Counted from the first letter of the stretch, positions 34,711 to 47,420 are shown. The stretch is 64,000 nt of DNA from Petrolisthes cinctipes (GCA_033782935.1 JAWQEG010000627.1:24875-88874), one strand, 5' to 3'. Program-made: numbers and translations. The notes: generated by a model not told the origin, from the letters alone.

Positions 34711-37700
34711 CATGTTTGTCAAAGGGATTATAAGCTGACAATTATCCAGGGCTGGATTTATTGCTAGTTTAAAAGAAAGATTGTGGTCGTCTGTGGTACT
34801 AACTACATAGTTGGAGTTATATTGAAAGTTACTGGATACTATTAGGCTACATTGCTGAAATATGTGATTGCTGCCCACCAGTTTTATGAATGGGCTGTTG
34901 CTATCTCAGTTTTTAAGCAATTTGACTCACGCTGCTGGAGATAAACACTAATAAAACATTGTTGTTAATACACTTAAAAATAATTGTTTTTTTTTCATAC
35001 CAGGGATTTTGTGATCTATTTTTGGACCCCTGAAGGTTATATAAAGTATATAAAAATCCAGTTCTGTCTCCCATATGGCCAAATAACAAAAGAAAATCAT
35101 CTATTAGTGAACAAAGTTATTAGCTTTTGATGATAGGGGTAGAAGGCCCCCCTCATGGAAGTACAGTACGGTACTGTACGGTACCAGTACTAATTACCTG
35201 GGTGTAGGGAAACTCACCAAATTACGGTACACAAATTTGCCTTTTATTCCCATACCTTGCTTGCTTGTTATACTGATATTGCTTTTGGTACTTCCATATT
35301 TGGCAATTGGCATACATACTGTAGTGTATTGTACAGGTAGGCTAATTAGGCAGGTCTCTAATGTATAACCACACATTCATTGAAATCGGCTAGTAGAGTA
35401 TACCCAGTATACTTTTCTTCACATCACAACATCTTTCACAAACCTACACAAAGCAACATATTAGATGGTGATCTAATTTTCTCACCCAGTCTTGTAGGTG
35501 CAAGAGAGAACTAACCCCCTTACAGTGGGACAGCAATCTCATCAATAAAAACTCTTGTCCTTTTGTTGGTACCATCAACTTACCCTGGTACATCCTCACC
35601 TTATTTCACAACATAACTACTGTTCACATTATATATATAAATTATGCTATACTGTAATTTCATGAATTTTCATGGAAATATTTTTGCTACTTTGGTCGGG
35701 GTCCCTCTTAAATGTGCAGCATGCACCACAGATGTGGTTCTCTCAGACACAGAGGCATATATTCCATATTCTTACCCACTTTCTAGTGAATACAGTTCTC
35801 AGTTTAATCATCTTTGCCCTTCTCCTGTCCATAGAAAGGAATTGATGAATCTTGCTTTCCGTATATTTCTTCGGTACTTGGAATCGTGCCATAGCTGCTC
35901 CCTGACAGGCCAAATATAAATCTTTCTTCTGTGCCAACCAAGTTCAATGACCTTTCCAATTCTTCATCTTTCCATTTGTTCTGGCACATCGCCAAAAATC
36001 TCTCAAACCTTAGACTATTACAGTACTTCCAGTGAGTATCCCAGCCAAAGTCTTGAACCTGGATAACCTGGGTACGATAATTCCAGCCCTAACCACTTTA
36101 TCACATACCTACTAACAATTGGGTAGAGAAATTTTTTATCAGTGATAGGCAGCCATGGAGTCACAATTGCCACCACAGAAAATTTTACATCCTCCTTGGT
36201 GGGTAGGAATGGGTTACATTGAATTCTTTCCTTTCCTCATTATAGAAAAAAAAATCTTCATGGTGTGTGTTTTCTGCAGTCTGCATTTTCTCCATGTAAT
36301 AACTCCCATGGTAATCAGTGGTAGTTATTTACTCATTATCCAAACAGCAGTTATACTGTAATTGTAGGGTTTTGGTATTGGTTACTTTAGAATGTGTACA
36401 GGAGATGGAATGGTATCCTATTATGGCATATGAACAGCACTGATTTGCCGTAAACACCTAATTATTGTTAGAACTGTCAGTCTTCCAGATAAAGATATGG
36501 AGCGATGTTCGGTATTTATTGAAAGAATTACCGTTTTGTAGCAGTGTTGCCAGATCCGGCTAGGTCCCAGTATTTTGCCCCGGTCATTTCCTGTACTTTA
36601 TCACGGTTATTTCCCGGTAGTTTGCCCAGGTTAGGTCCCGGTAGTCTGCTGTGGTTTAGGTAAGGTCAGGTAATGTCAGGCTATTTTCAAAATGCCCCAT
36701 TTGAATATGCCCTATCTTGGAAATGGGGCGTTTGCGGAGGAAATGCCATAAAAGAAAATAGTCTTAGAATGATCTACATAAGGGGTATAGAAGGTAGAAA
36801 AACCGTACGCGATAACGGTAATTTTTCAATATTTACCCGATATTCTGTTAGTACAAATGCGCACATGAATTCGTGGTACTGGTACAGCCCAGTTGAAAAT
36901 TGCTCACCCTTCTCCACTGAATCTCCTGTAACAAGTACCCGGCATTTCATTTCCCTCCCAAATTCCGACGTCTGTCCCAGGCATCTCCTGCTACAGGGAC
37001 CTGATTTTGGGAGGAACAAATCATCTTCCACCTGGGGTGTGTACGACCAATTTATGTGCACAACTGTATTTTGCTCTTACTGTTGTAATTACTGTATACT
37101 GTACTGTAGATAGATAGATGAATATTTATTTTTCTCGTGCGCATTACTTAGCACTCCCCCGTACAGAAAGTTGTCTCATTAAGACCATGAAATTATATTT
37201 TGGAGGACTTACCGTAGTATTCCCTGTTATAAATCATTTTCTGTCGTGTGAACCCCCTTATCTGCTACACGTCTAACCCGTAGAGTAACACAGCTACCAT
37301 TACTGAATAGGCGATCCACTAAAATTATTTTCCGAAATATACAATTACAATATAATTCGTTTAGGGAAACGGGCAGAATAGTCGAAAATATTATAAATGC
37401 AGCTGTATACTAGTATAACTATCCATTTGTCTTCTTTTTTGTAGATCCAATGGCATTGTTTTGAAGTGGGATTGAAAATAAGATTGTAATAATGAGCAAA
37501 TGGACACTTTCATAACTCTCACTTCATTTGGAGCCTCATTACCATTCATATACTGGATAACGACCAATGCGGTATCATCCATAGTTAGCCTTTTTTTAGT
37601 ACTGTACATGACGATAAAGCACCTGTTCCACTCAATCTGATATGAGATTAGGCTAATACATATTTTAAGTGGATTAAAATGTTTGTACATTGTATAATTA

Positions 37701-38637
37701 AAAAATATTCGAATGGTAAAAGATGAGGCCAGTTTTTATTACTGTTTTTTGATAAAATTGATAAATCAGGTGAGGAAGCCATTGCATTTTCATAACGAAG
37801 GGAAACAAAATACACTGTAACGAAGATTTTATAGTGTAGTTCAGTGTTATCGTCTAGGGCAAACAGACAGGTACACAAACCCCTCGATTCATTTTTGTGT
37901 TTATTAAAGTGGAAGAGAGATAAACAAATGGGTGTACCATGCCAAGATGGGGTTCTCATATTATCCCCTAGTCAAAAGAAAGCTTTCACCTGCAGTAGTT
38001 TAAGTGGTCTAAACAATTCACTGGTCATTTCTTCCCAAAGGACTTATTTTCCTCTACTCATACCATCATGGAGACGGTAATGAGGGACTGAAGATTTTTT
38101 TTTTTTTTTTTAATGCTTCGTAACCCTGACATCCCTTCAAAAAGCATTAATACCTTCTGATGTGACACAGGTTAGACAGGGTGAAAGTTCTACTACAATA
38201 ATAACCAATAAAGCAAAACGAATAAGAAGCTGATTATTGTTTGCATGGATCTGGATGTTTTTGACAGCTTTATCCGCTGAAAAAGAAATTTTAAGCTAAT
38301 TCACTGTCTGGAAGATTTCGCATGGTCTGGGAAGTTTAGCATCCAGAAAATGTAATTTCTAACACCAGATAAAAAAAAACTACTGTTCAATTGGTTTAGT
38401 AATTAAGCGGCCGATGTTGTGGTATTCACAACTAAAAGTGTTTTTACAATGATCCAATACTTTAGGGAGAGCATACTCTGTAAAAATGTATAATTATGAT
38501 TATAATGAAATAATTATGAAACTATTATTTATATAGAGTAAATAAATTCTACAACAGAAATATAAAGCCTAATATATTGTTGAAACATTGTCATGTTTGC
38601 TTCTTATCTCAGAATCATCGGTCGTGTCGTGTTACTG
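34711..38637. other. Non-coding region
   Basis: ORFs here (for example near 35700-35990 and 36670-37110) lack splice support and family motifs. The dispersed repeat at 36555 is the only structured feature seen. Confidence 0.4.
36555..36780. repeat. Dispersed repeat, copy 2
   Basis: CCCGGTAGTTTGCCCAGGTT, AGGTCCCGGTAGTCTGCTGT, then the GGGGC..GAGGAAATGCCATA block seen in copy 1. Same orientation as 32480-32690. Confidence 0.6.
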
Positions 38638-38850
38638 TACAGTCGGCCTCAGGAATTCGTATACACCACTGTGACATCAATGATTCGTAACAACTAGAAA
38701 ATTTAGTACATTAACTACAAAACACCAAACTTTTTTAGTAATGTTATCTGGTTAATACCTGAATCAGTGGGCAGAATAATTACTACAGTATGTGCAGAAT
38801 AAAGAACCAACCCTCTTAACCAATACTATGTTATCCTGAGGCCGACTGTA
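38638..38850. mobile_element. 213-bp mariner-like MITE
   Basis: Perfect 17-bp terminal inverted repeats TACAGTCGGCCTCAGGA / TCCTGAGGCCGACTGTA, including the TA duplication. They share TACAGTCGGC with the element at 34616, suggesting the same transposase source. Confidence 0.8.
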
Positions 38851-39115
38851 CCTCACCTGAGACATAAAGAATCACAACTTACCTGTTTTAGTTTCAGAGG
38901 ACCACTTCACCTCGGATGTGTGTGTGACTGAGACTTTTTTTTTTTTTTTTTTTCTGACGTACGGTAACATAATTCCATATAAAAATGTGTTGGTTTGAGT
39001 GTGGGTTGAAATACGGCAGAGGAAAATGTTTGTAATATAAAGAAAATCCCCAAATTTAGGGCAACCATCTTGAAATAGGTAACAAGACTCCTTCGGAATA
39101 GTTGCCGTTTTATGA

Positions 39116-39172
39116 GATAGTTTGGAGGAATCAGTAGTTCTCAAATTGGCGACGATATTAGAGAACCCTTAA
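39116..39172. mobile_element. Half copy of the foldback family
   Basis: TAGTTTGGAGGAATCAGTAG followed by a CCCTTAA end, with no matching left arm. A poly(C) run follows. Confidence 0.5.
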
Positions 39173-39174
39173 CC

Positions 39175-39196
39175 CCCCCTCCCCCCCCCCCCCCCG
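39175..39196. repeat. Poly(C) tract
   Basis: Run of C with one T; ends in GGGC. Confidence 0.9.
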
Positions 39197-40138
39197 GGCT
39201 AGTCAACCCACTTCGCCGTATACACGTTACAGGAAACTGGTTTTGCTGCTTTATGACGTCAGTGGTGACCCTCAGTCAGGACCACCTCCTTCATTTTAGA
39301 CTCACCTGATCGTTAGCTCTGACAATAGGAAAAATTTGGCCACGTGAGAGCAGCTGACTCCACACATAGCACGTAGCACACATGTAGGAACACGTGTGGT
39401 TTTTATTCTGTTAAATTTATGCGAATTGATTCCGTTAGTACAGTAGTGGTTCGGTACTTGAATCGATCCCGTGATTAAAATTTCTGGTATTCAGTTCATC
39501 TTCACTGGAAATAGTCTCAACAAGTTGCTTACCTTTACTACTAATCGCATAGCCATCAATTACACGCGAGCTCGCTCACAAAATAATAGACCAAGCAAAG
39601 CGGGAGTTCATTTTTGGTAGGTGTGTCTGAGTTCCTTTCCTTCCTATACCCCTTTCCTCCACTTACCCTCTCCATTCCAGTTCCAGTTCCTTCCCTATTC
39701 TTTCCTCTCCTCTTCGCTCCCCTTTCTCCCCTCATATCCTTTCTCTTTCCATCCCCTTCCCTTTCTTCCTTACCCCAAGGCTAATTTCCCCCTCTATCTA
39801 TCTATCTCCTATCTCCTTCCCTTTCCCTCCACTTCCCTTTCTTCTCCATCCCAAGACTTTTCATACTCCCCTCTATCACTTCTCCTTTCTCCTCCCCTTT
39901 ACCTCGCTTCCTCCGTCCCCATTAAACTTGTTACTTTGCCTATTTTGAGCACTGCAGAACCGGTCTAGTGAAATTATTAGCTGCTGTATATATTATAATG
40001 TTGATGTCCGCCCCTGCTATGCCTGAGTGTGATCGAGTGTGTCAATATGAAACACCAATTATATTTGTCGTCAGAGAAACATGGGTTTATTTATTATTTT
40101 CGAATTGCATGCGTCTGATTTTTGTACGCTGCCTTCAG

Positions 40139-40140
<2 letters not shown>

Positions 40141-40173
<33 letters not shown>

Positions 40174-40190
40174 TTTATTTTTATTTTCCT
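40141..40190. repeat. (TTA)n microsatellite
   Basis: TTATTA run grading into TTTTTA. Confidence 0.9.
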
Positions 40191-40240
40191 ATAGGTGATC
40201 TTGATATCAGTACGGTATGATATCAAATGAAGAAGATTAT

Positions 40241-40392
40241 TGTTCCCTTCCTTCCTTCCTTTTCTTCTGTGTTGGTTTTCTTCCTTCCTTCCTTCCTTCC
40301 CTTTCTTCATTCCTTCGTTCCCAGTGTTCCTCCTTCCTTCCTTCCCTTTCTTCATTCCTTCGTTCCCAGTGTTCCTCCTTCCTTCCTTCCTT
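40241..40392. repeat. (CCTT)n array with a duplicated 45-bp block
   Basis: CCTT tetranucleotides plus a block containing TTCATTCCTTCGTTCCCAGT that occurs twice. Confidence 0.85.
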
Positions 40393-40840
40393 TACTCAGT
40401 CATACCCTACAGCCAGGAAAATCGTCTAATGTTATGATATCCAGAGTAACCGTTCATTATAGTGGAGTCAAGATGCAGGTGGATTATTACTTGGCTGGTA
40501 TTGGAATCTATATCATTTAAGGAGAGTCCCTCTTTTTGGTAATTGGATACCTACTGAATTGTACACTACTATAGGCTACCGACTCAATCAATTTATGCCA
40601 CGAAACAGACCACTTAAAAACATACTGTGGTACAAGTTGCCTGACGAAGTTGGTTCAAACCTGACAGGGTGTAGGGTAGGGCCTCAGGTTTTATAATAAT
40701 GTAAACTATAAAATGTCATATGCTATGTTCAATATTTGCAATATAACTGTGCCAAATTACGTTTCATATCTTTCATGTGATTAGAAAAAACACACAGCCC
40801 GGGCTAAACGAACTTCTTCAGGCAACTGTACTAACGATCT

Positions 40841-40909
40841 GTGTCCAGGAAAAGTTTGGAGGAATCAGCAGCCCCCAGTACAAAGACATCATTCCAACCT
40901 CCATTAATT
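40841..40909. mobile_element. Partial foldback element
   Basis: GTTTGGAGGAATCAGCAGCC arm only. It abuts the subtype C copy that follows. Confidence 0.45.
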
Positions 40910-41069
40910 AAGGGGAGGGTATACTTTTGGTACATTGCAGCGCCTTGGTTCATCCAAAATATACCAGGAAACGAGACGAGATGAACAATTATAATGGTGA
41001 CCTGTTACTTGGAATAGTTTGGAGGTACGGCATCAGTTGCTACGGATTTACCACCAACACTGTTACTTC
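40910..41069. mobile_element. Foldback element, subtype C, reverse orientation
   Basis: TTAAGGGGAG, then ATACTTTTGGTACATT, AATAGTTTGGAGG, and ACCAACACTGT at the far end. This is the reverse of the copies at 47722 and 51845. Confidence 0.6.
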
Positions 41070-41178
41070 CACCTTTAATATAAACAAATGATTTAAACTG
41101 AAGACAATAGTGGCGAAACAATAATAATGTAACAATGGATGCATGAACTTTGTTGGTATGGTTAAAATAATGCATCAA

Positions 41179-41333
41179 GGACCCTGCCTGTCTGTCTGTG
41201 ATGTAGTCGGAAAAGTGAAGGTTCAACTGAGATCTTCAAACATTGCCACGAAACAATAATCACCTATCATGTATATTGAAGGTGTTTGTTTCGTGGCATA
41301 CTTAAGAGGAATCAAAAGCCTACAAAACAATCA
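41179..41333. mobile_element. Foldback element, subtype B
   Basis: GGACCCTG, TGTGATGTAGTCGGAAAA, ATTGCCACGAAACA, then GTTTCGTGGCATACTTAAGA and GGAATCAAAAGCC. The right end has decayed. Confidence 0.6.
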
Positions 41334-41441
41334 CCACCTATTAATTTTCGTCAGCCATTTCAGGGTCTGTTAAAAGGGTAATCCGTTAGCAGTGGATTGG
41401 AAGTTATAGATTCAACCAGACTGTAACGAGAATACTTGATT

Positions 41442-41442
<1 letters not shown>

Positions 41443-41527
<85 letters not shown>
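41443..41527. repeat. (TC)n microsatellite
   Basis: Pure 85-bp TC run. Confidence 0.97.
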
Positions 41528-41530
<3 letters not shown>

Positions 41531-41764
41531 CATTATTGCATATTTTGTTTGCCAACCGGGAAATGTGCAATAATACGGATTTCGCAATAAATAGAAGGGG
41601 TAACACGAACAATTAATAAAAACATGAAGTGGGTAATACGTGAGGGAGAGGTTGAGGGGAAGGGAGACAATGGATTTGTTCAAGATTGTAATATAAAGTG
41701 AGTGTGAATGTCAGCCATTGTTTCTCCTATGCAACTCCACAACCAATTGGAAACTATCTTGAAT

Positions 41765-42175
41765 TGTTATATATTTATTGATTTTTGCATGGGTGAATTA
41801 AACTAGTGTGTGTGTGTGTGTGTGTGTGTTGTTATGTATTTATTTATTTTTGCATGTGTGAATTAAATTAGTGTGTGTGTGTGTGTTGTTATGTATTTAT
41901 TTATTTTTGCATGGATGAATTAAACTTGTGGGTGTGTGTGTTGTTATATATTTATTTATTTTTGCATGGGTGAATTAAACTAGTGTGTGTGTGTGTGTGT
42001 GTGTTGTTATATATATTTATTTGTTTTTGCATGGGTGAATTAAACTAGTGTGTGTGTGTGTGTGTGTGTGTGTTGTTATATATATTTATTTATTTTTGCA
42101 TGGGTGAATTAAACTAGTGTGTGTGTGTGTGTGTGTTGTTATATATATTTATTTATTTTTGCATGGGTGAATTAA

Positions 42176-42240
<65 letters not shown>

Positions 42241-42923
42241 CGCGCGTGTGTTGTTATATATATTTATTTATTTTTGCATGGATGAATTAAACTAGTGTGT
42301 GTGTGTGTGTGTGTGTGTTGTTATATATATTTATTTATTTTTGCATGGGTGAATTAAACTAGTGTGTGTGTGTGTGTTGTTATATATATTTATTTATTTT
42401 TTGCATGGGTGAATTAAACTAGTGTGTGTGTGTGTGTGTGTGTTGTTATATATATTTATTTATTTTTGCATGGGTGAATTAAACTAGTGTGTGTGTGTGT
42501 GTGTGTGTTGTTATATATATTTATTTATTTTTGCATGGGTGAATTAAACTAGTGTGTGTGTGTGTGTGTGTGTGTGTTGTTTTATATATATTTATTTATT
42601 TTTGCATGGGTGAATTAAACTAGTGTGTGTGTGTGTGTGTGTGTGTGTTGTTATATATATTTATTTATTTTTGCATGGGTGAATTAAACTAGTGTGAGTG
42701 TGTGTGTGTGTGTGTTATATATATTTATTTATTTTTGCATGGGTGAATTAAACTAGTGTGTGTGTGTGTGTGTGTTGTTATATATATTTATTTATTTTTG
42801 CATGGGTGAATTAAACTAGTGTGTGTGTGTTGTTATATATATTTATTTATTTTTGCATGGGTGAATTAAACTAGTGTGTGTGTGTGTGTGTTGTTATAAA
42901 TGTATTTTTGCATGGGTAAATTA

Positions 42924-42925
<2 letters not shown>
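41765..42925. repeat. Minisatellite of about 18 units, each with its own (TG)n
   Basis: The unit core is TTGTTATATATATTTATTTA, then TTTTTGCATGGGTGAATTAA, then ACTAG and a (TG)n of 4 to about 28 repeats. Outer units (41765-41940 and the last) are more diverged than central units, as expected for unequal exchange. Unit length varies mainly through the TG run. Confidence 0.95.

Positions 42926-43007
<82 letters not shown>
42926..43007. repeat. (GT)n microsatellite
   Basis: Pure run ending the minisatellite array. Confidence 0.97.
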
Positions 43008-43010
<3 letters not shown>

Positions 43011-43183
43011 ACTCCCCCAAAGGAACTACTGTCCTCAAGTGCATTTGCCTGAGTGCATATGCTTGATTGACTGGCAGACGTGTGTGTGGTGGCTACTCTC
43101 ACGTCTTCACCCCTTACCTCGTGCTAATCTATTCCCATGGTAACTAACTGGTGCATGGTGAGTTCTTTCTTCTCCCTTGTCCA

Positions 43184-43188
<5 letters not shown>

Positions 43189-43250
<62 letters not shown>
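43189..43250. repeat. (GA)n microsatellite
   Basis: Pure GA run. Confidence 0.97.
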
Positions 43251-43252
<2 letters not shown>

Positions 43253-44220
43253 CCTCCTTGTGTCCACCGTATCGTTACCGCTTACCAGGATATTCTTCTT
43301 CACCTTGTCTGCTGAAGTGCATTAATTTTTTAACTTTGGCAAAAATGAACCTGTTTCCTCCTCCGTGCTGATAAACCTTCAATTAATCTATCATGGTTTA
43401 GGAGGATGTCAGGGTTAATGTGTTGTAGTTAATTATTTGTCTATGTTGAAAAAGTTTGATGCCCCTTTAACAGCTGTATACATTTTTTGAGCCATTTCCA
43501 AATCCAGTTTTAATTGATATGTAGACAATTTCCGTTACTCGTGTAAACGTTTGGTGTATTTTGTTTTGGTTCCCATTACATAAAAAACAAACTACCGATA
43601 CTCATTAATAAAAGCAACGTTGTTATAGACTTCCATATAAACAAATCCAAGGTTTCGTTTGAGTCATCCCTGTATAAGTGGAAAATTTTGATAGCATTGT
43701 CTCCTCGCACCTGTACCCAAACCCTTGATCCCTGTTAATTCATAAGGGAGATAATAATTTCAACTTGTACAGTAAGCAAGGGGAGTGGGGGAGGGGGGGG
43801 GGAGGTTACAGATAGTTGAGGGTCGCAATGCACGTAAATATACCGATACCGAAGCTCTACCACAAAATGTTCGGTTTCGAGAAATAATAATAGAAGTTAG
43901 TGGGTGACTTTGGGTAGTTGGCGATTCTGCTAGCTTGTTTAGGACATTTGGGTTGCAGTTATCATAGGCAGTCCATTTGCTTTATATGATAATTGTTTAA
44001 TCTCCATTGTGGTTTTTTATTCACAGTATATGGAGGTAATAATTTCTGTTCACTTTTCAGCTGCTTGAAGTGTAAATAGAAAGAACAAAAACAAGTTATA
44101 AAATCTTCCATCAGTTTTATTCCTAAGGCTCTTCTTGTACTTGTTCAGAGTGAAAGTGGAAGGACTAAGAATTAGGAGTGTAAGAAAGAGCCTTGGTCAG
44201 TTGCTACCCAAGGTGAATTA
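43251..44220. other. Non-coding stretch
   Basis: No coding or mobile feature recognised; a G-rich run lies near 43780-43805. Confidence 0.45.
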
Positions 44221-44221
44221 G

Positions 44222-44262
44222 AGAGGCAGGTAAGTAAGGTAAGTAAGGTAAGGTAAGGTAGC
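44222..44262. repeat. (AAGGT)n short tandem repeat
   Basis: GTAAGTAAGGTAAGGTAAGG pattern. Confidence 0.75.
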
Positions 44263-44294
44263 CTAGGTGGTGCAACTCGAAAACTAGAACACTA

Positions 44295-44640
44295 GTCTTT
44301 ACCAACCATCACCTGCATTGCATAGCCACCATCATTATCTATACCACTTGCATTTTCTCCTTCATTATCTTCACCACTTGTATATCCACCATCATTATCT
44401 TTCCGTCTTGAATTTGCACCATCATTATCTTCCCCTTTTGAATTTCCACCATCATTATCTTCACCACTTTGCATTTCCACCAACTCTATTGCTACCACTT
44501 CCATCTCCACTTTATCGCTACCACCCTCATCTCCACCAACTTTATCGCTACCACCCTCATCTCCACCAACTTTATCGCTACCACCCTCATCTCCACCAAC
44601 CTTATCGCTACCACTTTCATCTCCAGACTTGCACCTCCAC
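44295..44640. repeat. Imperfect CACCATCATTATCT / 30-bp tandem repeats
   Basis: The first half repeats ACCATCATTATCTTCACCAC-type units. The second half has four copies of a 30-bp unit with CTCATCTCCACCAACTTTAT. The ORFs across it are repeat artefacts. Confidence 0.85.
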
Positions 44641-44660
44641 CACTTTTACGCGATTTCACA

Positions 44661-44823
44661 AAGGGGTAATTTATTTTTGTAAACTGGAGGGCTACTGATT
44701 TCTCCAGAGCATTTCAGGAAACAGACTACTTCAGTGTCGAAATAGGGGACTGGATTTGGAGCATTAATTGGAGGATAAAGTATAGACTCCAATTCACCTC
44801 CCAAAAAGTAAATAACCCCCTTC
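44661..44823. mobile_element. Foldback element, subtype A, diverged
   Basis: AAGGGGTAATTTATTTTTGT / AAGTAAATAACCCCCTT ends with CTACTGATTTCTCCAGAGC in the arm. The inner arms are GGGCTACTGATT and GGTGAATTGGAG-like. Confidence 0.55.
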
Positions 44824-44853
44824 AACATACGTCACTTTTACCTGTAGCTAATA

Positions 44854-44880
44854 TATATATATATATATATTTTTTTTTTT
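44854..44880. repeat. (TA)n followed by poly(T)
   Basis: Simple repeat. Confidence 0.9.
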
Positions 44881-45404
44881 TCACCACCGAAACCTGCATC
44901 ATCATCATCATCATCACCTCTCCTAACATCACCATCATTACCTGTATATACCACCACCACCAGTCACCATAATCAGCACCAATTTCATCATTTAAACTAC
45001 TTGCATTATCTTTATCAGTCTCTGCATCAACATACCACCACCACCACCACTACTACTTGTGTAAACTCTATCATCACCATCATCACTTGTATCACCACCA
45101 CACCTGCACGCAAACACTTTATGTATGAGTGAATGAGGAAGTGGGAAAGGAAGGAAGGAGGGAGGGAGGCTTCAGGGACACTACAACAGAAGGGAGAGAG
45201 GAAGCAATAATACATGCAAGAATAAGCTTATTAACAACTACAACAACAGATGGAGAGATATATAGAGAGGGAGGAAAAAATAATGTATATACACAATAGT
45301 CACACTCTCAATCAACTAGGCTACATCAGATGCAAGGCGAGATAGGGAAGGGAGTGAATGAGGAAGTATTAAATGTAAAGTAGACCTACTATCAACAACA
45401 CAGC

Positions 45405-45790
45405 AGGTGGGATGAATGAGAGGAAAGGAGAGAAGGGAGAGAGAAAAGGAGGAAGGGAGAGAGAAAAGGTGGATGGGAGAGAGAGACAGAGGGAGGGAGA
45501 GAGGAAAGGAGGGAGGGAGAGAGAAAAGGAAGAAGAAAAGAGGAAGGAAGGGAGAGAGGAAAGGAGGAAGGAAGAGAGAGAGAGAGGAAGGGAGGAAAGG
45601 AGGAAGAGAGAGAGGAAAGGAGAATGGGAGAGAGAGACAGAGGATGGGAGAGAGGATATATAGGAGCAAGGGAGAGAGAGAGAGAGGATAGGAGGAAGGG
45701 AGAGAGGGAGAGAGGAAAGGAGGAAGAAAAGAGGAAGGAAGGGAGAGAGGATATGAGGAAGGAAGGGAGAGAGGGAGAGAGGAAAGGATG

Positions 45791-45872
<82 letters not shown>

Positions 45873-45880
45873 AGAGAGGG
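45405..45880. repeat. Purine-rich GGGAGAGAGGAAAGGAGGAA array ending in (GA)n
   Basis: Irregular GAGAGGAAAGGAGGAAGGGA-type units followed by about 80 bp of pure GA. Long ORFs on both strands come from the repeat. Confidence 0.92.
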
Positions 45881-46084
45881 AGAGATTGAGGTCTAATTCA
45901 TGCACCCAAAGCAAGCGGCAGGATTGAGGTGGATAAGTTTGGTAGTGGGCCGCCTGTGTTGTGTTGTGTGGCTGAGTAGACTGCCAATACAAACCCCCCT
46001 GCTGTCACCCCGTGCCTTGCATCTTAACGCTTACACTGTACTTATTCATAGGGGGTCCACTTAATTGCTTGTATTGACGGTTCA

Positions 46085-46310
46085 TATCGATATACATAAC
46101 ACACACTTTATACCTATTAGTATACATATCACATACAGTATACCCTAAGTATACATATCACATACAGTACACCTATAATCATACATACTACATAAAGTAT
46201 ACTTATTATGATATACAAGCTACATACAGTATACCTATAAATATAAATACTACATAAAGTATACCTATACATATTACTACATACAGTATACTTATAATCA
46301 TACATGTTCA
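46085..46310. repeat. Minisatellite, unit about 30-38 bp
   Basis: About seven diverged copies of ACATACAGTATACCTATAAT-type units. Confidence 0.75.
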
Positions 46311-46416
46311 GCCAAGATCAATAGTCAGTGCACATCAGGTAAACAATATACATGCAAAATATCTTGTCTCAAACGAGGGATAAAGGAAGTAGAGTCCTAT
46401 TTTTATACAGACTTAA

Positions 46417-46617
46417 GGGGGTGCGGGAATAGGGGGACAGGCTGGGGGGGGGTCGGGGGGGTTTTGGGGGGTGCGGGAGTATGAGGACAGGCTTGGTTGG
46501 GGTTTAGGGGGGTGCGGGAATAGGGGACAGGCTTTCTACCCACCCCAAGCCTGTCCCCCTATTCCTGCACCCCCCCCAGTCCCCCCCCCCAAGCCGGTCC
46601 CCTACTTCCGCACCCCC
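46417..46617. mobile_element. G-rich foldback element flanked by TTAA
   Basis: GGGGGTGCGGGAATAGGGGG at the left is inverted at the right (CCCCTACTTCCGCACCCCC). TTAA lies at 46413-46416 and 46618-46621, as for piggyBac- or Kolobok-type MITEs. The GTGCGGGAATAGGGGACAGG motif occurs three times in the left half. Multiple G runs give G-quadruplex potential. Confidence 0.6.
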
Positions 46618-47189
46618 TTAAGATAAAGCAAGGATTCCGCCCTTATATTCTAATGCCACAGAAGTAAATGCAGAGTAACATTATTAGTAAACATGAAAGT
46701 ATTAGGGAATAACTTGATTGATAATATTCCCGTACCGAAACATTTTAGTAATTTTAATATTTTACTACAGTTGGATAAATATATTGTGTATGGTCAGTAA
46801 CATTACTATTTCAAATGTGGGTCGTTATTCCCAAAGATTTATATATCATGTTCATATATTTTTTTTTTATTTCAATCTCACTTTTTGTTCTCGCAATTTT
46901 TTTTTTTTTTTTAAACCACGGTGAAATTCACACAATTATTCACTAATAGAAAATGCTGTTGTGTTTCACCTATGGATATCTGTCATGGAATGCAAGAAAG
47001 TCTCTGTTTTTATTGGTTTTTTTTGTGTAATTTCTTATTATTTTTTATTATTTTATATATTAATTATTTTCTTATGTTTCGCCGATGATAATGATGATCA
47101 CACACGTGTCGAGATATACAGTGAAGGTCTTCACTTCGGTATTTAGTATGGACAGTGGTTTTATGTTCGTATGGAAGTCCAGGCCGTCA

Positions 47190-47211
47190 CACACACACAC
47201 ACACACACACA
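47190..47211. repeat. (AC)n microsatellite
   Basis: Pure run. Confidence 0.9.
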
Positions 47212-47289
47212 GAAAATTGGGATAGATGCGCTACGAAGGTTGCAGTCCTGGGGTGATGTAAGGTCTTGCACAAGGTAGGGTGATTTTTC

Positions 47290-47420
47290 TTAAAGGACCC
47301 TGTGATGAGTCCTTCAATTATTGCCATGAAACACCACCTATGTGGAAGGATTGTGTTTCGTAGCATAGTCAGGAGGAATCAGTAGCCTTCACTTTCCATA
47401 CACAATAACAGGGTCCTTAA
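47290..47420. mobile_element. Foldback element, subtype B
   Basis: TTAAAGGACCCTGTGATGAG / AATAACAGGGTCCTTAA ends, with ATTGCCATGAAACACC and GTTTCGTAGCATAGTCAGGA arms. It shares its TTAA end with the next element. Confidence 0.72.

Noticed and set aside
41765..42925. CRISPR-like regular repeats
   Set aside because: The spacing sequence is a dinucleotide run, not unique spacers, and the window is eukaryotic.
45369..45992. Long ORFs in purine/pyrimidine arrays (also 49969-50346, 60977-61836)
   Set aside because: They arise from simple repeats and minisatellites and have no protein-like composition.
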